Under the pieces are notes generated by a model. It was not told the DNA's origin and did not search any database. It worked only from the letters and a program-made list of their open reading frames with translations. A DNA stretch of 64,000 bases, taken from assembly GCF_015354055.1 (NCBI RefSeq), contig NZ_JACHTM010000002.1:620001-684000 (forward strand), written 5' to 3'. Source of the DNA: Thermaurantiacus tibetensis (GTDB taxonomy: Bacteria; Pseudomonadota; Alphaproteobacteria; Sphingomonadales; Sphingomonadaceae). The translations under genes were made by a program, and so were the position numbers. Shown piece after piece: positions 8,879 through 16,754 of this stretch. The stretch's first letter is position 1, and each line of letters starts with the position of its first letter.

Positions 8879-9598
8879 ATGATCGACGTCCGCCCGCTGG
8901 CGACGCTCGGAGCGGCCAACCACGGCTGGCTCGACGCGCGCCACCACGTCTCCTTCGCCTCCTACCACGATCCGGAGCGGATGGGGTGGGGGAGCCTGCG
9001 CGTCTGGAACGACGACCGGATCGCCCCGCGCTCGGGCTTTCCGCCGCACCCGCACCGCGACAGAGAAATCATCACCCATGTCCGCGAGGGTGCAATCACT
9101 CACGAGGACAGCCTGGGCAACCGCGGCCGGACCGCAGCCGGCGACGTGCAGGTGATGTCGGCCGGCACCGGCGTCACCCACGCCGAGTGGAACGAGGAGC
9201 CCGTCGAGACCCGCATCTTCCAGATCTGGATCGAGCCCCGCGTGCGCGGCATCGTCCCGGCCTGGGGCATGAAGGCCTTCCCGAAGACCGCGCGCGCCGG
9301 GCGGTTCGTGGCCCTCGCCTCGGGCCTCGGCGACGAGGACGCATGTTCCATCGAGGCCGACTCCAGGCTGCTCGGTGCGACGCTCGCGGCCGGGCAGAGG
9401 ACCGAAGTCGCGCTGGCGCCTGGCGGGCGCGCCTATCTCGTCGGCGCGACGGGGCGCTTCCGGGTCAACGGGATCGAGGTTGCCGCGCGCGACGGCGTGG
9501 CCATTCGCGACCTTGATGCGCTCGAGATCGAGGCGCTCGAGGCCAGCGAACTGCTGCTCGTCGAGACGCTGCCGGCGACGCCGGTGGGCGGCGCCTAG
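8879..9598 (+). CDS. Pirin family protein (bicupin)
   Basis: A 239-residue cupin of the pirin/YhhW type, members of which are metal-binding and in some cases show quercetinase activity. The metal site is intact: two His in GFPPHPHRDREI, a third His in GAITHED, and His/Glu in THAEWNEEP. The C-terminal cupin half (about 130-235) is degenerate, as usual. ATG at 8879 was chosen because MIDVRPLATLG matches the family start; a TTG farther upstream gives an unconserved leader. The stop overlaps that of the convergent aminopeptidase gene by 4 nt. Confidence 0.9.
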   Translation: MIDVRPLATLGAANHGWLDARHHVSFASYHDPERMGWGSLRVWNDDRIAPRSGFPPHPHRDREIITHVREGAITHEDSLGNRGRTAAGDVQVMSAGTGVTHAEWNEEPVETRIFQIWIEPRVRGIVPAWGMKAFPKTARAGRFVALASGLGDEDACSIEADSRLLGATLAAGQRTEVALAPGGRAYLVGATGRFRVNGIEVAARDGVAIRDLDALEIEALEASELLLVETLPATPVGGA

Positions 9599-12219
9599 CG
9601 CGGCAGGCCGAAGCTCCGGCGGACATCGGCGCCGGTCGCGGCCTGAAGCGCAGCGCAGCGGCGGATGGCGGCGAGCGGCCGGTCGAGCTCGAGGCTTCCT
9701 GCCCCCAGCTCGGCAAGCCTCGGACGGAACACCCGCTCCACCTCGCGCGCGTCCGCCTCCGCGCAGAAGCCGCCGGCTGCGCCCGCGAAGCCGCCGAGCA
9801 GGCCGCCGATCCGGGGCTTGAGACGCACCCAGTCACGCTCGACGAAGGCGAGCGCCGTCGCCCGCGTGGCCTGGCGCTGGAAGAGGCCGCCGAGGATCGA
9901 CAGCGCCTCGAGGTTCTGGAGGCGCGCGTCGGTCACGAAGCCAAGGACATGGGCCGCGCCTGCCACGTCGCGCTGGGCACCGAGCGCGCTTGCGGCATGG
10001 CGGCGAAACAGCGGATCCTCCGAGGCGACGAGCGCGTCCCGCAGCCGGTCGGCGGCAGCCGGCCCGCCCTCCTCGGCCAGCACCGCGAAGGCCATCGCCC
10101 GGAAGGCCGGGTCGAGCGCGTCCGGGTTGCCGGCCAGCGCGGCCTCGGCGGCCGTCCGCAGCGTTGCCCGCACGGCCGGGTCGCGGGCGTCGAGCGCGAG
10201 GATGGCGGCGAGCGTCTGGCGGAGCTGGCGGGTGTCCGGGTTCTCGCTCGCGTAGCGGCCGCGCGCCGGGTCGAGGCCGAGGGCGGCAAGCCGGGGGCCG
10301 TAGAGGGCGCGCAGCCGGGCCTCCAGCCGGCCATGCTCCGCTGCCGGAAGCGCCTCGCGCGCGACCCGCGTGACATCGAAGGCGAGCCAGGTGGCCACCA
10401 GCCGCTCGGGGTGCGGGGCGAAGGCCTCGGCCGCGGCCAGCACGCGCGAAAACGGCGTCGTGCCCGCGGCAAAGCCGGCCCAGATGCTGTCGGCTACGGT
10501 CATCGCCTCGGCGGCGGGGAGGGCGGGGCCCGCGGCAAGCAGCCGGCTCCAGTCCGCTGGCGGCAGGTCGAAGCGGTAGTAGCCGGCCCCGCCGGCATTG
10601 CCGGCAACCCAGGGCGCGGTCCCAGTCACGGGGCCGATCCGCCCCTCGCGCGCGTCGAGGAGCGTGCAGGCCACGCCTTCGCCCGAGGACGCGCAGACCG
10701 GCACCCGCCAGAGCCGGCCGTCGTCGGTCGCGCCGCCGATCGGGGCATAGCGCGACTGGGCGAGCGTGTAGGTACCGCCCGGCGCGGTGGCGAAGCGCAC
10801 CAGCGGCACGCCCTCCTGGTCGACGAAGCTCCGCCAGGCGTCGACGAGGCCGGGGTTGCCGCTCGCCTCGGCCATCGAGGCGAAGAAGGCTTGCGAGTCG
10901 GCGGTGCCGAAGCGGTAGCGCTCGAGGTGGAGGCGGACGCCGCGCTGGAAGGTCTGGGGCCCGAGGTAGCGTTCGAACATGCGGATGATCTGGCCGCCCT
11001 TCTGGTAGGTCAGCCGGTCGAAGGCGGCATTGATGTCGGCGCTGTCGGCAATCGGCTGGCGGACCGGCCGGCCGACCGCGAGCGAATCCTCGTCCATGGC
11101 CTCGAGCGCTTCGGCAAGCTCGAGCTCGCGGATACCGAGGTCGGGCCGCCACTCGAGCGCGAGCTGGTTGCCCATCCAGGTCGCGAAGCTCTCATTGAGC
11201 CAGATGTCGTCCCACCAGCGCGGGGTGACGAGGTTGCCGAACCACATGTGGGCAAGCTCGTGGGCCATCACCACGCCGAAGGCGCGCACCTGCTGGAGCG
11301 GCGCATCGGCACCGAGAAGGAGGAGCGTGTCATCGAAGGTCACGAGCCCGACATTCTCCATGGCGCCGCCCATGATGGGGGAGGCGATCACGTCGAGCTT
11401 GGCGAAGGGATAGGGCGTGCCGAAGTAGCGTTCGGCGAGCGCCAGGATCTTCGGCGTCTCGGTGACGGCGAAGGCGAGCTGCGGCGCCTGCCCCTTCGTT
11501 GCGATGGCGCGGAAGGGCAGCGGGCGGGCACGCACCGCGTTCGGCGGGATGGTTGACTCCACGACGTCGAAGTCGCCGACGGCAAGCGCGACGAGATAGG
11601 TGGGCAGCGGCTCGGAGGGTGCGAAATCATGCCGGGTCCAGCCCCGCCCGACGGGCCGGGCCGCGACCTCGGGCGTGTTGGCGAAGGCTTTCACCCCCTC
11701 CGGCACGGTCAGCGAGAGGGTGAAGGGGGTCTTGTGGCGGGGCTCGTCGAAGCCGGGGAAGACGCGGCGGGCGTCGATGGCCTGGAACTGGGTCCAGGCA
11801 TACCAGCGCTCGCCCACCTGCACGCGGTAGAGCCCTTCCGCTGCGGTCATGAAGGGGGCCTCGTGGACGAAGCGCAGCTGGTGCTGGCCGGGGGGAAGCG
11901 CGCGGGCGAAGCGGAGCTCGAGGACGCCGGTGTCGTGAACCTGCCGGGTGGTCGTGGGGATCCGCCTGCCCGCTGCCGTCACGGCCTCGGCACGGGTGAT
12001 GGCAAGCCCGCGCCCGTGAAGGAAGAGGGTCTCGGCCGGGGCCTCGAGCGCGACGTCGATGACGGTCTCGCCCGAGAAGCGCGCGGCAGCCGGATCGATC
12101 CGCAGCGCGATCCGGTAGGCGAGCGGTCGGGCGGTGTCCGGCAGTTCGCCGGCCGGCACGCCGGCCCACGACGCCGGCGAAAGGACGAGGGCAAGCAGGG
12201 CAAGGAGGATCCGGACCAT
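9595..12219 (-). CDS. M1 family zinc aminopeptidase (exported)
   Basis: An 874-residue gluzincin aminopeptidase removing N-terminal residues from peptides. The exopeptidase motif is GGAMENVGLVTF and the zinc site is HELAHMWFGN followed 18 residues later by the Glu of LNESFATWMG. An ERAP1-like helical C-terminal domain fills about 520-870. The N-terminus (MVRILLALLALVLSPASWAG) is a signal peptide, so a periplasmic role in peptide recycling is likely, unlike cytoplasmic PepN. It is transcribed divergently from ktrB. Confidence 0.93.
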   Translation of the reverse strand: MVRILLALLALVLSPASWAGVPAGELPDTARPLAYRIALRIDPAAARFSGETVIDVALEAPAETLFLHGRGLAITRAEAVTAAGRRIPTTTRQVHDTGVLELRFARALPPGQHQLRFVHEAPFMTAAEGLYRVQVGERWYAWTQFQAIDARRVFPGFDEPRHKTPFTLSLTVPEGVKAFANTPEVAARPVGRGWTRHDFAPSEPLPTYLVALAVGDFDVVESTIPPNAVRARPLPFRAIATKGQAPQLAFAVTETPKILALAERYFGTPYPFAKLDVIASPIMGGAMENVGLVTFDDTLLLLGADAPLQQVRAFGVVMAHELAHMWFGNLVTPRWWDDIWLNESFATWMGNQLALEWRPDLGIRELELAEALEAMDEDSLAVGRPVRQPIADSADINAAFDRLTYQKGGQIIRMFERYLGPQTFQRGVRLHLERYRFGTADSQAFFASMAEASGNPGLVDAWRSFVDQEGVPLVRFATAPGGTYTLAQSRYAPIGGATDDGRLWRVPVCASSGEGVACTLLDAREGRIGPVTGTAPWVAGNAGGAGYYRFDLPPADWSRLLAAGPALPAAEAMTVADSIWAGFAAGTTPFSRVLAAAEAFAPHPERLVATWLAFDVTRVAREALPAAEHGRLEARLRALYGPRLAALGLDPARGRYASENPDTRQLRQTLAAILALDARDPAVRATLRTAAEAALAGNPDALDPAFRAMAFAVLAEEGGPAAADRLRDALVASEDPLFRRHAASALGAQRDVAGAAHVLGFVTDARLQNLEALSILGGLFQRQATRATALAFVERDWVRLKPRIGGLLGGFAGAAGGFCAEADAREVERVFRPRLAELGAGSLELDRPLAAIRRCAALQAATGADVRRSFGLPR

Positions 12220-12233
12220 CTGTCGCTCCGCAT

Positions 12234-12248
12234 CGGACCCGCGGTCCG
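12234..12248. repeat. Inverted repeat between aminopeptidase and ktrB
   Basis: The 15-nt sequence CGGACC-CGC-GGTCCG has perfect 6-nt arms and lies in the 122-nt divergent intergenic region. It could be an operator or a chance GC palindrome. No other signal was seen in this intergenic stretch. Confidence 0.3.
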
Positions 12249-12341
12249 GACTGGCGCGAGCCTAGGCTGCGCCTTGCGCGCCGCCAAGACCCGTCCCTTG
12301 CGGGCCGGGCGAAGTGGGGCAAGAAGGGCCGGCAGGGCAGC

Positions 12342-13673
12342 GTGACATCCACCATCCTCCATCCCACACGCATCATTCCGGCGGCGTTCCTCGCCGGAAT
12401 CGCCCTTGGCACCGCGCTCCTCATGCTGCCGGCCGCGCGCGCGGGCGAAGGCGCGGCTCCCTTCGTCGTCGCCCTGTTCACCGCCACCTCGGCCTTCTGC
12501 GTCACCGGCCTCACCGTCGTCGACACGGCGAGCTACTGGTCGGGCCTCGGCCACGCCGTCATCCTGCTGCTCTGCCAGCTCGGCGGCCTCGGCATCATGA
12601 CGGGAGCGACGCTGCTGGGCCTTCTGGTGACCGGGCGGAACCGGCTGTCATCGCGAATCCTTCAGCGGGCCGAGCTGCGCTCGCTCGACATGGGCGATGT
12701 CGGCGGCGTGATCCGGGTGGTCGTCACGCTCACCTTCGCGGTCGAAGGGGTGCTCGCGCTGGTCCTTGCCGCGAACTTCCTGCTGGGCGACGGCATGGCG
12801 CTTCCCGACGCGCTCTGGAACGGGCTGTTCCACGCGGTCTCGGCGTGGAACAACGCCGGCTTCGCGCTCTCCGCCGTTGCCATGCCCGGCATGGCGCGCG
12901 ACGCGCTCCTCCTCTGCGGCCTCATGCTGGGCGTGCTGCTCGGCGGCTTCGGCTTTCCCGTGCTCCACGAGCTCCGGCAGGAGTGGCGGACGCCGTCGGC
13001 CTGGTCGATCCACACCAAGCTGACGCTTGCCGGAAGCGCGTTCCTGCTCCTCCTGGGCTGGCTCGTCACGCTGGTGGCGGAATGGGCGAATCCGCAGACG
13101 CTCGGCCCTGCGCCTGCCGGCTGGAAGCTTCTCGAAGCCCTGTTCCACTCCGTGATGACCCGAAGCGGCGGCTTTGCGACGATGGACATGACGGCGCTGC
13201 ACGACGAGACCCAGGCGCTCACCTGGGGGCTCATGATGATCGGCGGCGGCAGCGCCTCGACCGCCGGCGGGATCAAGGTGACGACCTTCTTCCTCCTCGG
13301 CTTCGTGGCGCTCGCCGAGGCGCGCAGCCAGGCGGATGCCAACATCTTCCGCCGGCGGATCGCGCCCGACGTGCAGCGCCAGGCCCTCCTCCTTGCCCTG
13401 CTTTCGGTCGGCACGGTGAGCCTGGCCGTGCTCATCCTTCTCGCCATGGCCGAGATTCCCATCCAGTTCGTGATCTTCGATGCCATCTCGGCGTTCGCGA
13501 CCGTGGGGCTCTCGACCGGGGCTGCCGCCGCACTGCCGCCCGAGGGGCAGGTGGTGATGGCGGCCCTCATGTACGTCGGCCGGGTGGGCATCATCACGGT
13601 GGCCGCCGCGGTTGCACTCCGCGCCGGGCGGCCGCAGTATCGCTTCCCGGAGGAGCGCCCGATCATTGGCTGA
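12342..13673 (+). CDS. ktrB: TrkH/KtrB family potassium uptake membrane subunit
   Basis: A K+ translocating subunit of 443 residues with the four membrane-pore-membrane repeats of the family. Selectivity-filter glycines are visible in TATSAFCVTGLTVVD, SAWNNAGFAL, TRSGGFATMD and SAFATVGLST. The length and the single-domain RCK partner point to Ktr rather than Trk (whose TrkA has two RCK units). The start is GTG at 12342. It overlaps ktrA by 8 nt, so the two subunits are translationally coupled. Confidence 0.9.
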   Translation: MTSTILHPTRIIPAAFLAGIALGTALLMLPAARAGEGAAPFVVALFTATSAFCVTGLTVVDTASYWSGLGHAVILLLCQLGGLGIMTGATLLGLLVTGRNRLSSRILQRAELRSLDMGDVGGVIRVVVTLTFAVEGVLALVLAANFLLGDGMALPDALWNGLFHAVSAWNNAGFALSAVAMPGMARDALLLCGLMLGVLLGGFGFPVLHELRQEWRTPSAWSIHTKLTLAGSAFLLLLGWLVTLVAEWANPQTLGPAPAGWKLLEALFHSVMTRSGGFATMDMTALHDETQALTWGLMMIGGGSASTAGGIKVTTFFLLGFVALAEARSQADANIFRRRIAPDVQRQALLLALLSVGTVSLAVLILLAMAEIPIQFVIFDAISAFATVGLSTGAAAALPPEGQVVMAALMYVGRVGIITVAAAVALRAGRPQYRFPEERPIIG

Positions 13674-14328
13674 AAGCCGCATCGATGCCGTCGCCGTCAT
13701 CGGTCTCGGCCGCTTCGGCACCGCGGTTGCCCGCGAGCTCGCGCGCATGGGCCGCGACTTCCTCGCGATCGACGAGAGGATGGAGATCGTCCAGCAGATG
13801 GCCGACGAGTTCGCGAACGTCGTCCAGGCGGATGCGACCAACCCGGCGACGCTGAAGCGGCTTGGCGTGCACGAGCTGGGTGCAGCGGTCGTGGCCATCG
13901 GCAGCGACCTCGAGGCGAGCGTCTTGACGGTGCTGGCGCTGTCCGAACTCGGAGTGCCGGTCATCTGGGCCAAGGCGGTGAACGAACGCCACAAGCGCAT
14001 CCTCCAGCGCACCGGCGCGCACCACGTGGTGATGCCCGAGGCCGACCGCGGCCGCCGCGTCGCCCACCTGGTCTCGACACGGATGATGGACTTCATCGAG
14101 CTCGATGACGGCTACGCCTTCGTGAAGACCACCCCGCCCGAAGTGCTGGTGGGCAGGCCGCTCTCCGACACGCACATTCGCGAAAAGTACGGCGTGACGG
14201 TGGTGGGCGTGAAGCGGCCGGGCGCTTGCTTCACCTACGCGACCGAGGCGACGGTGATCGAGCGCGGCGACATCCTCATCGTCTCGGGGCCGACCGAGCA
14301 GGTGGAGCGCTTCACCCAGCTGGCCTGA
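13666..14328 (+). CDS. ktrA: KtrA/TrkA family RCK regulatory subunit
   Basis: Cytoplasmic gating ring subunit, 220 residues. A TrkA-N Rossmann domain (VIGLGRFGTAVARELA, then FLAIDE) is followed by one TrkA-C domain (about 135-215). The start is taken as TTG at 13666, inside the last codons of ktrB, because a good ribosome site (GGAGGAG, 13649-13655) lies about 10 nt upstream and no ATG precedes the conserved core. ATP/ADP or NAD(H) binding by this ring is known to gate the partner channel. Confidence 0.88.
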   Translation: MAESRIDAVAVIGLGRFGTAVARELARMGRDFLAIDERMEIVQQMADEFANVVQADATNPATLKRLGVHELGAAVVAIGSDLEASVLTVLALSELGVPVIWAKAVNERHKRILQRTGAHHVVMPEADRGRRVAHLVSTRMMDFIELDDGYAFVKTTPPEVLVGRPLSDTHIREKYGVTVVGVKRPGACFTYATEATVIERGDILIVSGPTEQVERFTQLA

Positions 14329-14406
14329 GAGAGCCGGCGCGGGGCACGACGGGCATCGCCGGCCCGCGCTGGGGGGAGGGGGACAAAGAGTCCGCTTGCA
14401 CGCTCG

Positions 14407-14421
14407 GAACAGAAATAGAAC
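14407..14421 (+). promoter_or_regulatory. LexA (SOS) box upstream of imuA
   Basis: GAAC-AGAAATA-GAAC is an exact match to the alphaproteobacterial LexA operator GAAC-N7-GAAC. It ends 12 nt before the imuA ATG, so bound LexA would block the promoter or the start of transcription. Confidence 0.85.
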
Positions 14422-14433
14422 AAAAGACGAACG

Positions 14434-15246
14434 ATGCGCTCCGCCCCACCCCGATTCGCCCCCGTCCCACCCGAACGGCTGGCCCGCCTCGCCACCCTCG
14501 CGAAGACCGGCCCCTCCGGCCCGGTCGAACGCCTGCCGCTCGGCGCCGCCGCAATCGACACGGCGCTCGGCGGCGGGCTCGAAGCCCACGCCCTCCACCT
14601 CCTCCTCCCCGACACCCCCCATGCCCATGCCGCAACCGCCTTCCTCGCCGCGCACCTCGCCGCCCGCCGCCTCGCCAGCACTGGTGGCGAGGTGCTGTGG
14701 GCAACACCTTTGCGCGACCTCTTCGCCCCCGGGCTTGCCCGCGCCGGCCTCGCGCCCGGCCGTCTCGTCGTCGCCTGCGCCGATGGGGACCATGCCACGC
14801 TCGCCGCCATGGAGGAGGCGATGGGCGCAGCCGCCGTGGTGGTCGGCGAGATCGGCAGGGCCGGCCCCTGGCTCATGACCGCCTCGCGCCGGCTCCAGCT
14901 CCGCTGCGAGGCCCGCGGCACGCTCGCCCTCCTCCTCGTCCGCACGCCGGGGCCCGCCCTTCCCACCGCCGCCCGCACTGCCTGGCAGGTCGCGCCTGCA
15001 CCCTCCGCCCTTCCCGCCACGCGCCCGCTGTTCGCCGGGGTCGGCGGCGCAGGCCTCGGGCCGGCGCGGCTCGCCCTCACCCTCGCCCGCGCCCGCGGCG
15101 CTGCCGCCGCAGCGCTTCCCCGCACCTGGCTCGTCGACGTCTCCGGAGCATCCGATGCCCCGTCTCGTCTCGCTGTGGCTGCCGAACTGGCCGGCGGAGC
15201 GGCTGCTGCGCGCCCGCCGCAGCGCGCCGGCCGGGCCGCCGCCTGA
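14434..15246 (+). CDS. imuA: ImuA, SOS mutasome RecA-like protein
   Basis: A 270-residue RecA/SulA-like protein, part of the ImuA-ImuB-DnaE2 translesion cassette. It begins MRSAPPRFAPVPPERLARLA and carries LPLGAAAIDTALGGGLEAHALHLLL (read in parts: IDTALGGGL, then HALHLLLP), where RecA has its ATPase core; no intact Walker A is visible, as is common in ImuA. A LexA box lies just upstream. The last 92 nt overlap imuB in another frame, an unusually long coupling. Confidence 0.9.
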   Translation: MRSAPPRFAPVPPERLARLATLAKTGPSGPVERLPLGAAAIDTALGGGLEAHALHLLLPDTPHAHAATAFLAAHLAARRLASTGGEVLWATPLRDLFAPGLARAGLAPGRLVVACADGDHATLAAMEEAMGAAAVVVGEIGRAGPWLMTASRRLQLRCEARGTLALLLVRTPGPALPTAARTAWQVAPAPSALPATRPLFAGVGGAGLGPARLALTLARARGAAAAALPRTWLVDVSGASDAPSRLAVAAELAGGAAAARPPQRAGRAAA

Positions 15247-16669
15247 GCCCTTCGTCCTCGTCCGCACCAGCGGCAACCGGCAGGAGGTGGCGGCTGCCTC
15301 GCAGCAGGCGCTGCACCTCGGCGTCAGGCCGGGCGAGCCGCTCGCCCGCGTCCGCGCGCGGCTGCCCGGCCTCCATGCCGAGCCGCACGACGCCGCCGCC
15401 GATGCCGAAGCGCTTGAACGGCTTGGCCACTGGCTGCGCCAGCGGATGAGCCCGCTCGTCGCCCTCGACCTGCCCGATGGCCTCTTCCTCGAGGCGGAAG
15501 GCGCCTCGCACCTCTTCGGGGGCGAAGCGCGGATGCTCGACGGCCTCGTCGCCCGGCTTGGGCGCGCCGGCCTCTCGGCCCGCGCTGCGCTTGCCGACAC
15601 GGCCGGTGCCGCCCATGCGCTCGCCCGCTTCGGGCCAGCGGCGACGCTGGTGGTGCCACCCCATGCCCAGCCCGAGGCGCTCGCGCCCCTTCCGGTCGCG
15701 GCCCTGCGCCTGCCTCCCGAGGACACCGCAGGCCTTGTCCGGCTGGGGATCGCCAGCATCGGCGATCTCCTCGCCCTGCCGCGCGCCAGCCTTGGCCGGC
15801 GCTTCGGGCTCGACCTCCTCCGCCGGCTCGACCAGGCGCTCGGCCGCGCGGGCGAGCCGCTCGCCTTCCTCCCCCACCCGGAGCCGCTCGCCGCCACGCT
15901 CCGCCTCGCCGAACCGGTGTCCCACGCCGAGGCACTCCACGCCCTCATCGACCGGCTGGTCCCGCTGCTCTGCCAGAAGCTCGCGCAAAGGGGGCAGGGC
16001 GCGCGCCGGCTCGACCTCCTGTTCCAGCGCCTCGACGGCTCGGTCGCCGCCGTCCGCGCCGGCACCGCCGCCCCCAGCCGCGAGGTCGCGCATCTTTCCC
16101 GCCTCCTCCACCTGCTCGTCGAAGGCGTGGACCCCGGCTTCGGGATCGAGGCGGCAACCCTTGCCTGCCCGCTTGCCGCACCGCTCCCGCCCGAACAGCG
16201 GGGGGCGGACATGGCGCCGGGCATGGCCGAGACGGTGGACCGGCTCGCCGCCCGGCTCGGCGAAGGCGCGGTCTTCCGCCTCGCCCCGCGCGCCGCCGCC
16301 TTCCCGGAATCAAGCGTCGCGCGCGCGTCGCCGCTTGCGCCCGTCGCCGGCGGCTGGCCCGCGCATCTCCCGCGCCCCACCCGCCTCGTCGAGCCGCCCG
16401 AGCGGGTCGAGGCGATCGCCATGCTGCCCGACCGGCCGCCCGCGCTCTTCGTCTGGCGCGGCCGCCGCCACCGCGTGCGCGCCGCCGACGGCCCCGAGCG
16501 GATGCACGGCGAATGGTGGACGGGCACCGCCGGGGAAGGCGCCGTGCGCGACTATTTCCTGGTCGAGGACGAGGAGGGCACCCGCTTCTGGCTGTTCCGC
16601 CGCGGCGACGGCGAGGACCCGGCCACCGGGGACTTCTCCTGGCACCTCCACGGCCTGTTCGGCGGCTGA
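15155..16669 (+). CDS. imuB: ImuB, catalytically inactive Y-family polymerase-like protein
   Basis: A 504-residue Y-family homologue that acts as the hub of the mutasome, joining ImuA, DnaE2 and the beta clamp. It begins MPRLVSLWLPNWPAERLLRA, where an active Y polymerase would have its first catalytic Asp; here that position is not acidic. The second catalytic motif is also lost (region DLPDGLFLEAEGASHLFGG). ATG at 15155 matches the family start exactly, so its 92-nt overlap with imuA looks real. Confidence 0.9.
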   Translation: MPRLVSLWLPNWPAERLLRARRSAPAGPPPEPFVLVRTSGNRQEVAAASQQALHLGVRPGEPLARVRARLPGLHAEPHDAAADAEALERLGHWLRQRMSPLVALDLPDGLFLEAEGASHLFGGEARMLDGLVARLGRAGLSARAALADTAGAAHALARFGPAATLVVPPHAQPEALAPLPVAALRLPPEDTAGLVRLGIASIGDLLALPRASLGRRFGLDLLRRLDQALGRAGEPLAFLPHPEPLAATLRLAEPVSHAEALHALIDRLVPLLCQKLAQRGQGARRLDLLFQRLDGSVAAVRAGTAAPSREVAHLSRLLHLLVEGVDPGFGIEAATLACPLAAPLPPEQRGADMAPGMAETVDRLAARLGEGAVFRLAPRAAAFPESSVARASPLAPVAGGWPAHLPRPTRLVEPPERVEAIAMLPDRPPALFVWRGRRHRVRAADGPERMHGEWWTGTAGEGAVRDYFLVEDEEGTRFWLFRRGDGEDPATGDFSWHLHGLFGG

Positions 16670-16721
16670 CGACACCCCCGGCCCGACGCGCGCGGAGGAG
16701 GGCCGGTCATCGGTCAGGGTG

Positions 16722-16736
16722 GAACGGAACAAGAAC
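16722..16736 (+). promoter_or_regulatory. LexA (SOS) box upstream of dnaE2
   Basis: GAAC-GGAACAA-GAAC is a second exact GAAC-N7-GAAC match, in the 85-nt gap between imuB and dnaE2 and 18 nt before the dnaE2 start. It implies that dnaE2 has its own SOS promoter besides read-through from imuAB. Confidence 0.85.
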
Positions 16737-16754
16737 GCAGGCTAGCTTGGCGAC

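Noticed and set aside
14020-14031. CACCACGTGGTG palindrome as another parS site
   Set aside because: It shares only the central CACGTG, lacks the TGTT/AACA arms and lies within ktrA coding sequence.
13663-16527. A 954-residue minus-strand frame over imuA/imuB
   Set aside because: Low-complexity Arg/Ala/Gly product antisense to clearly recognised ktrA, imuA and imuB.
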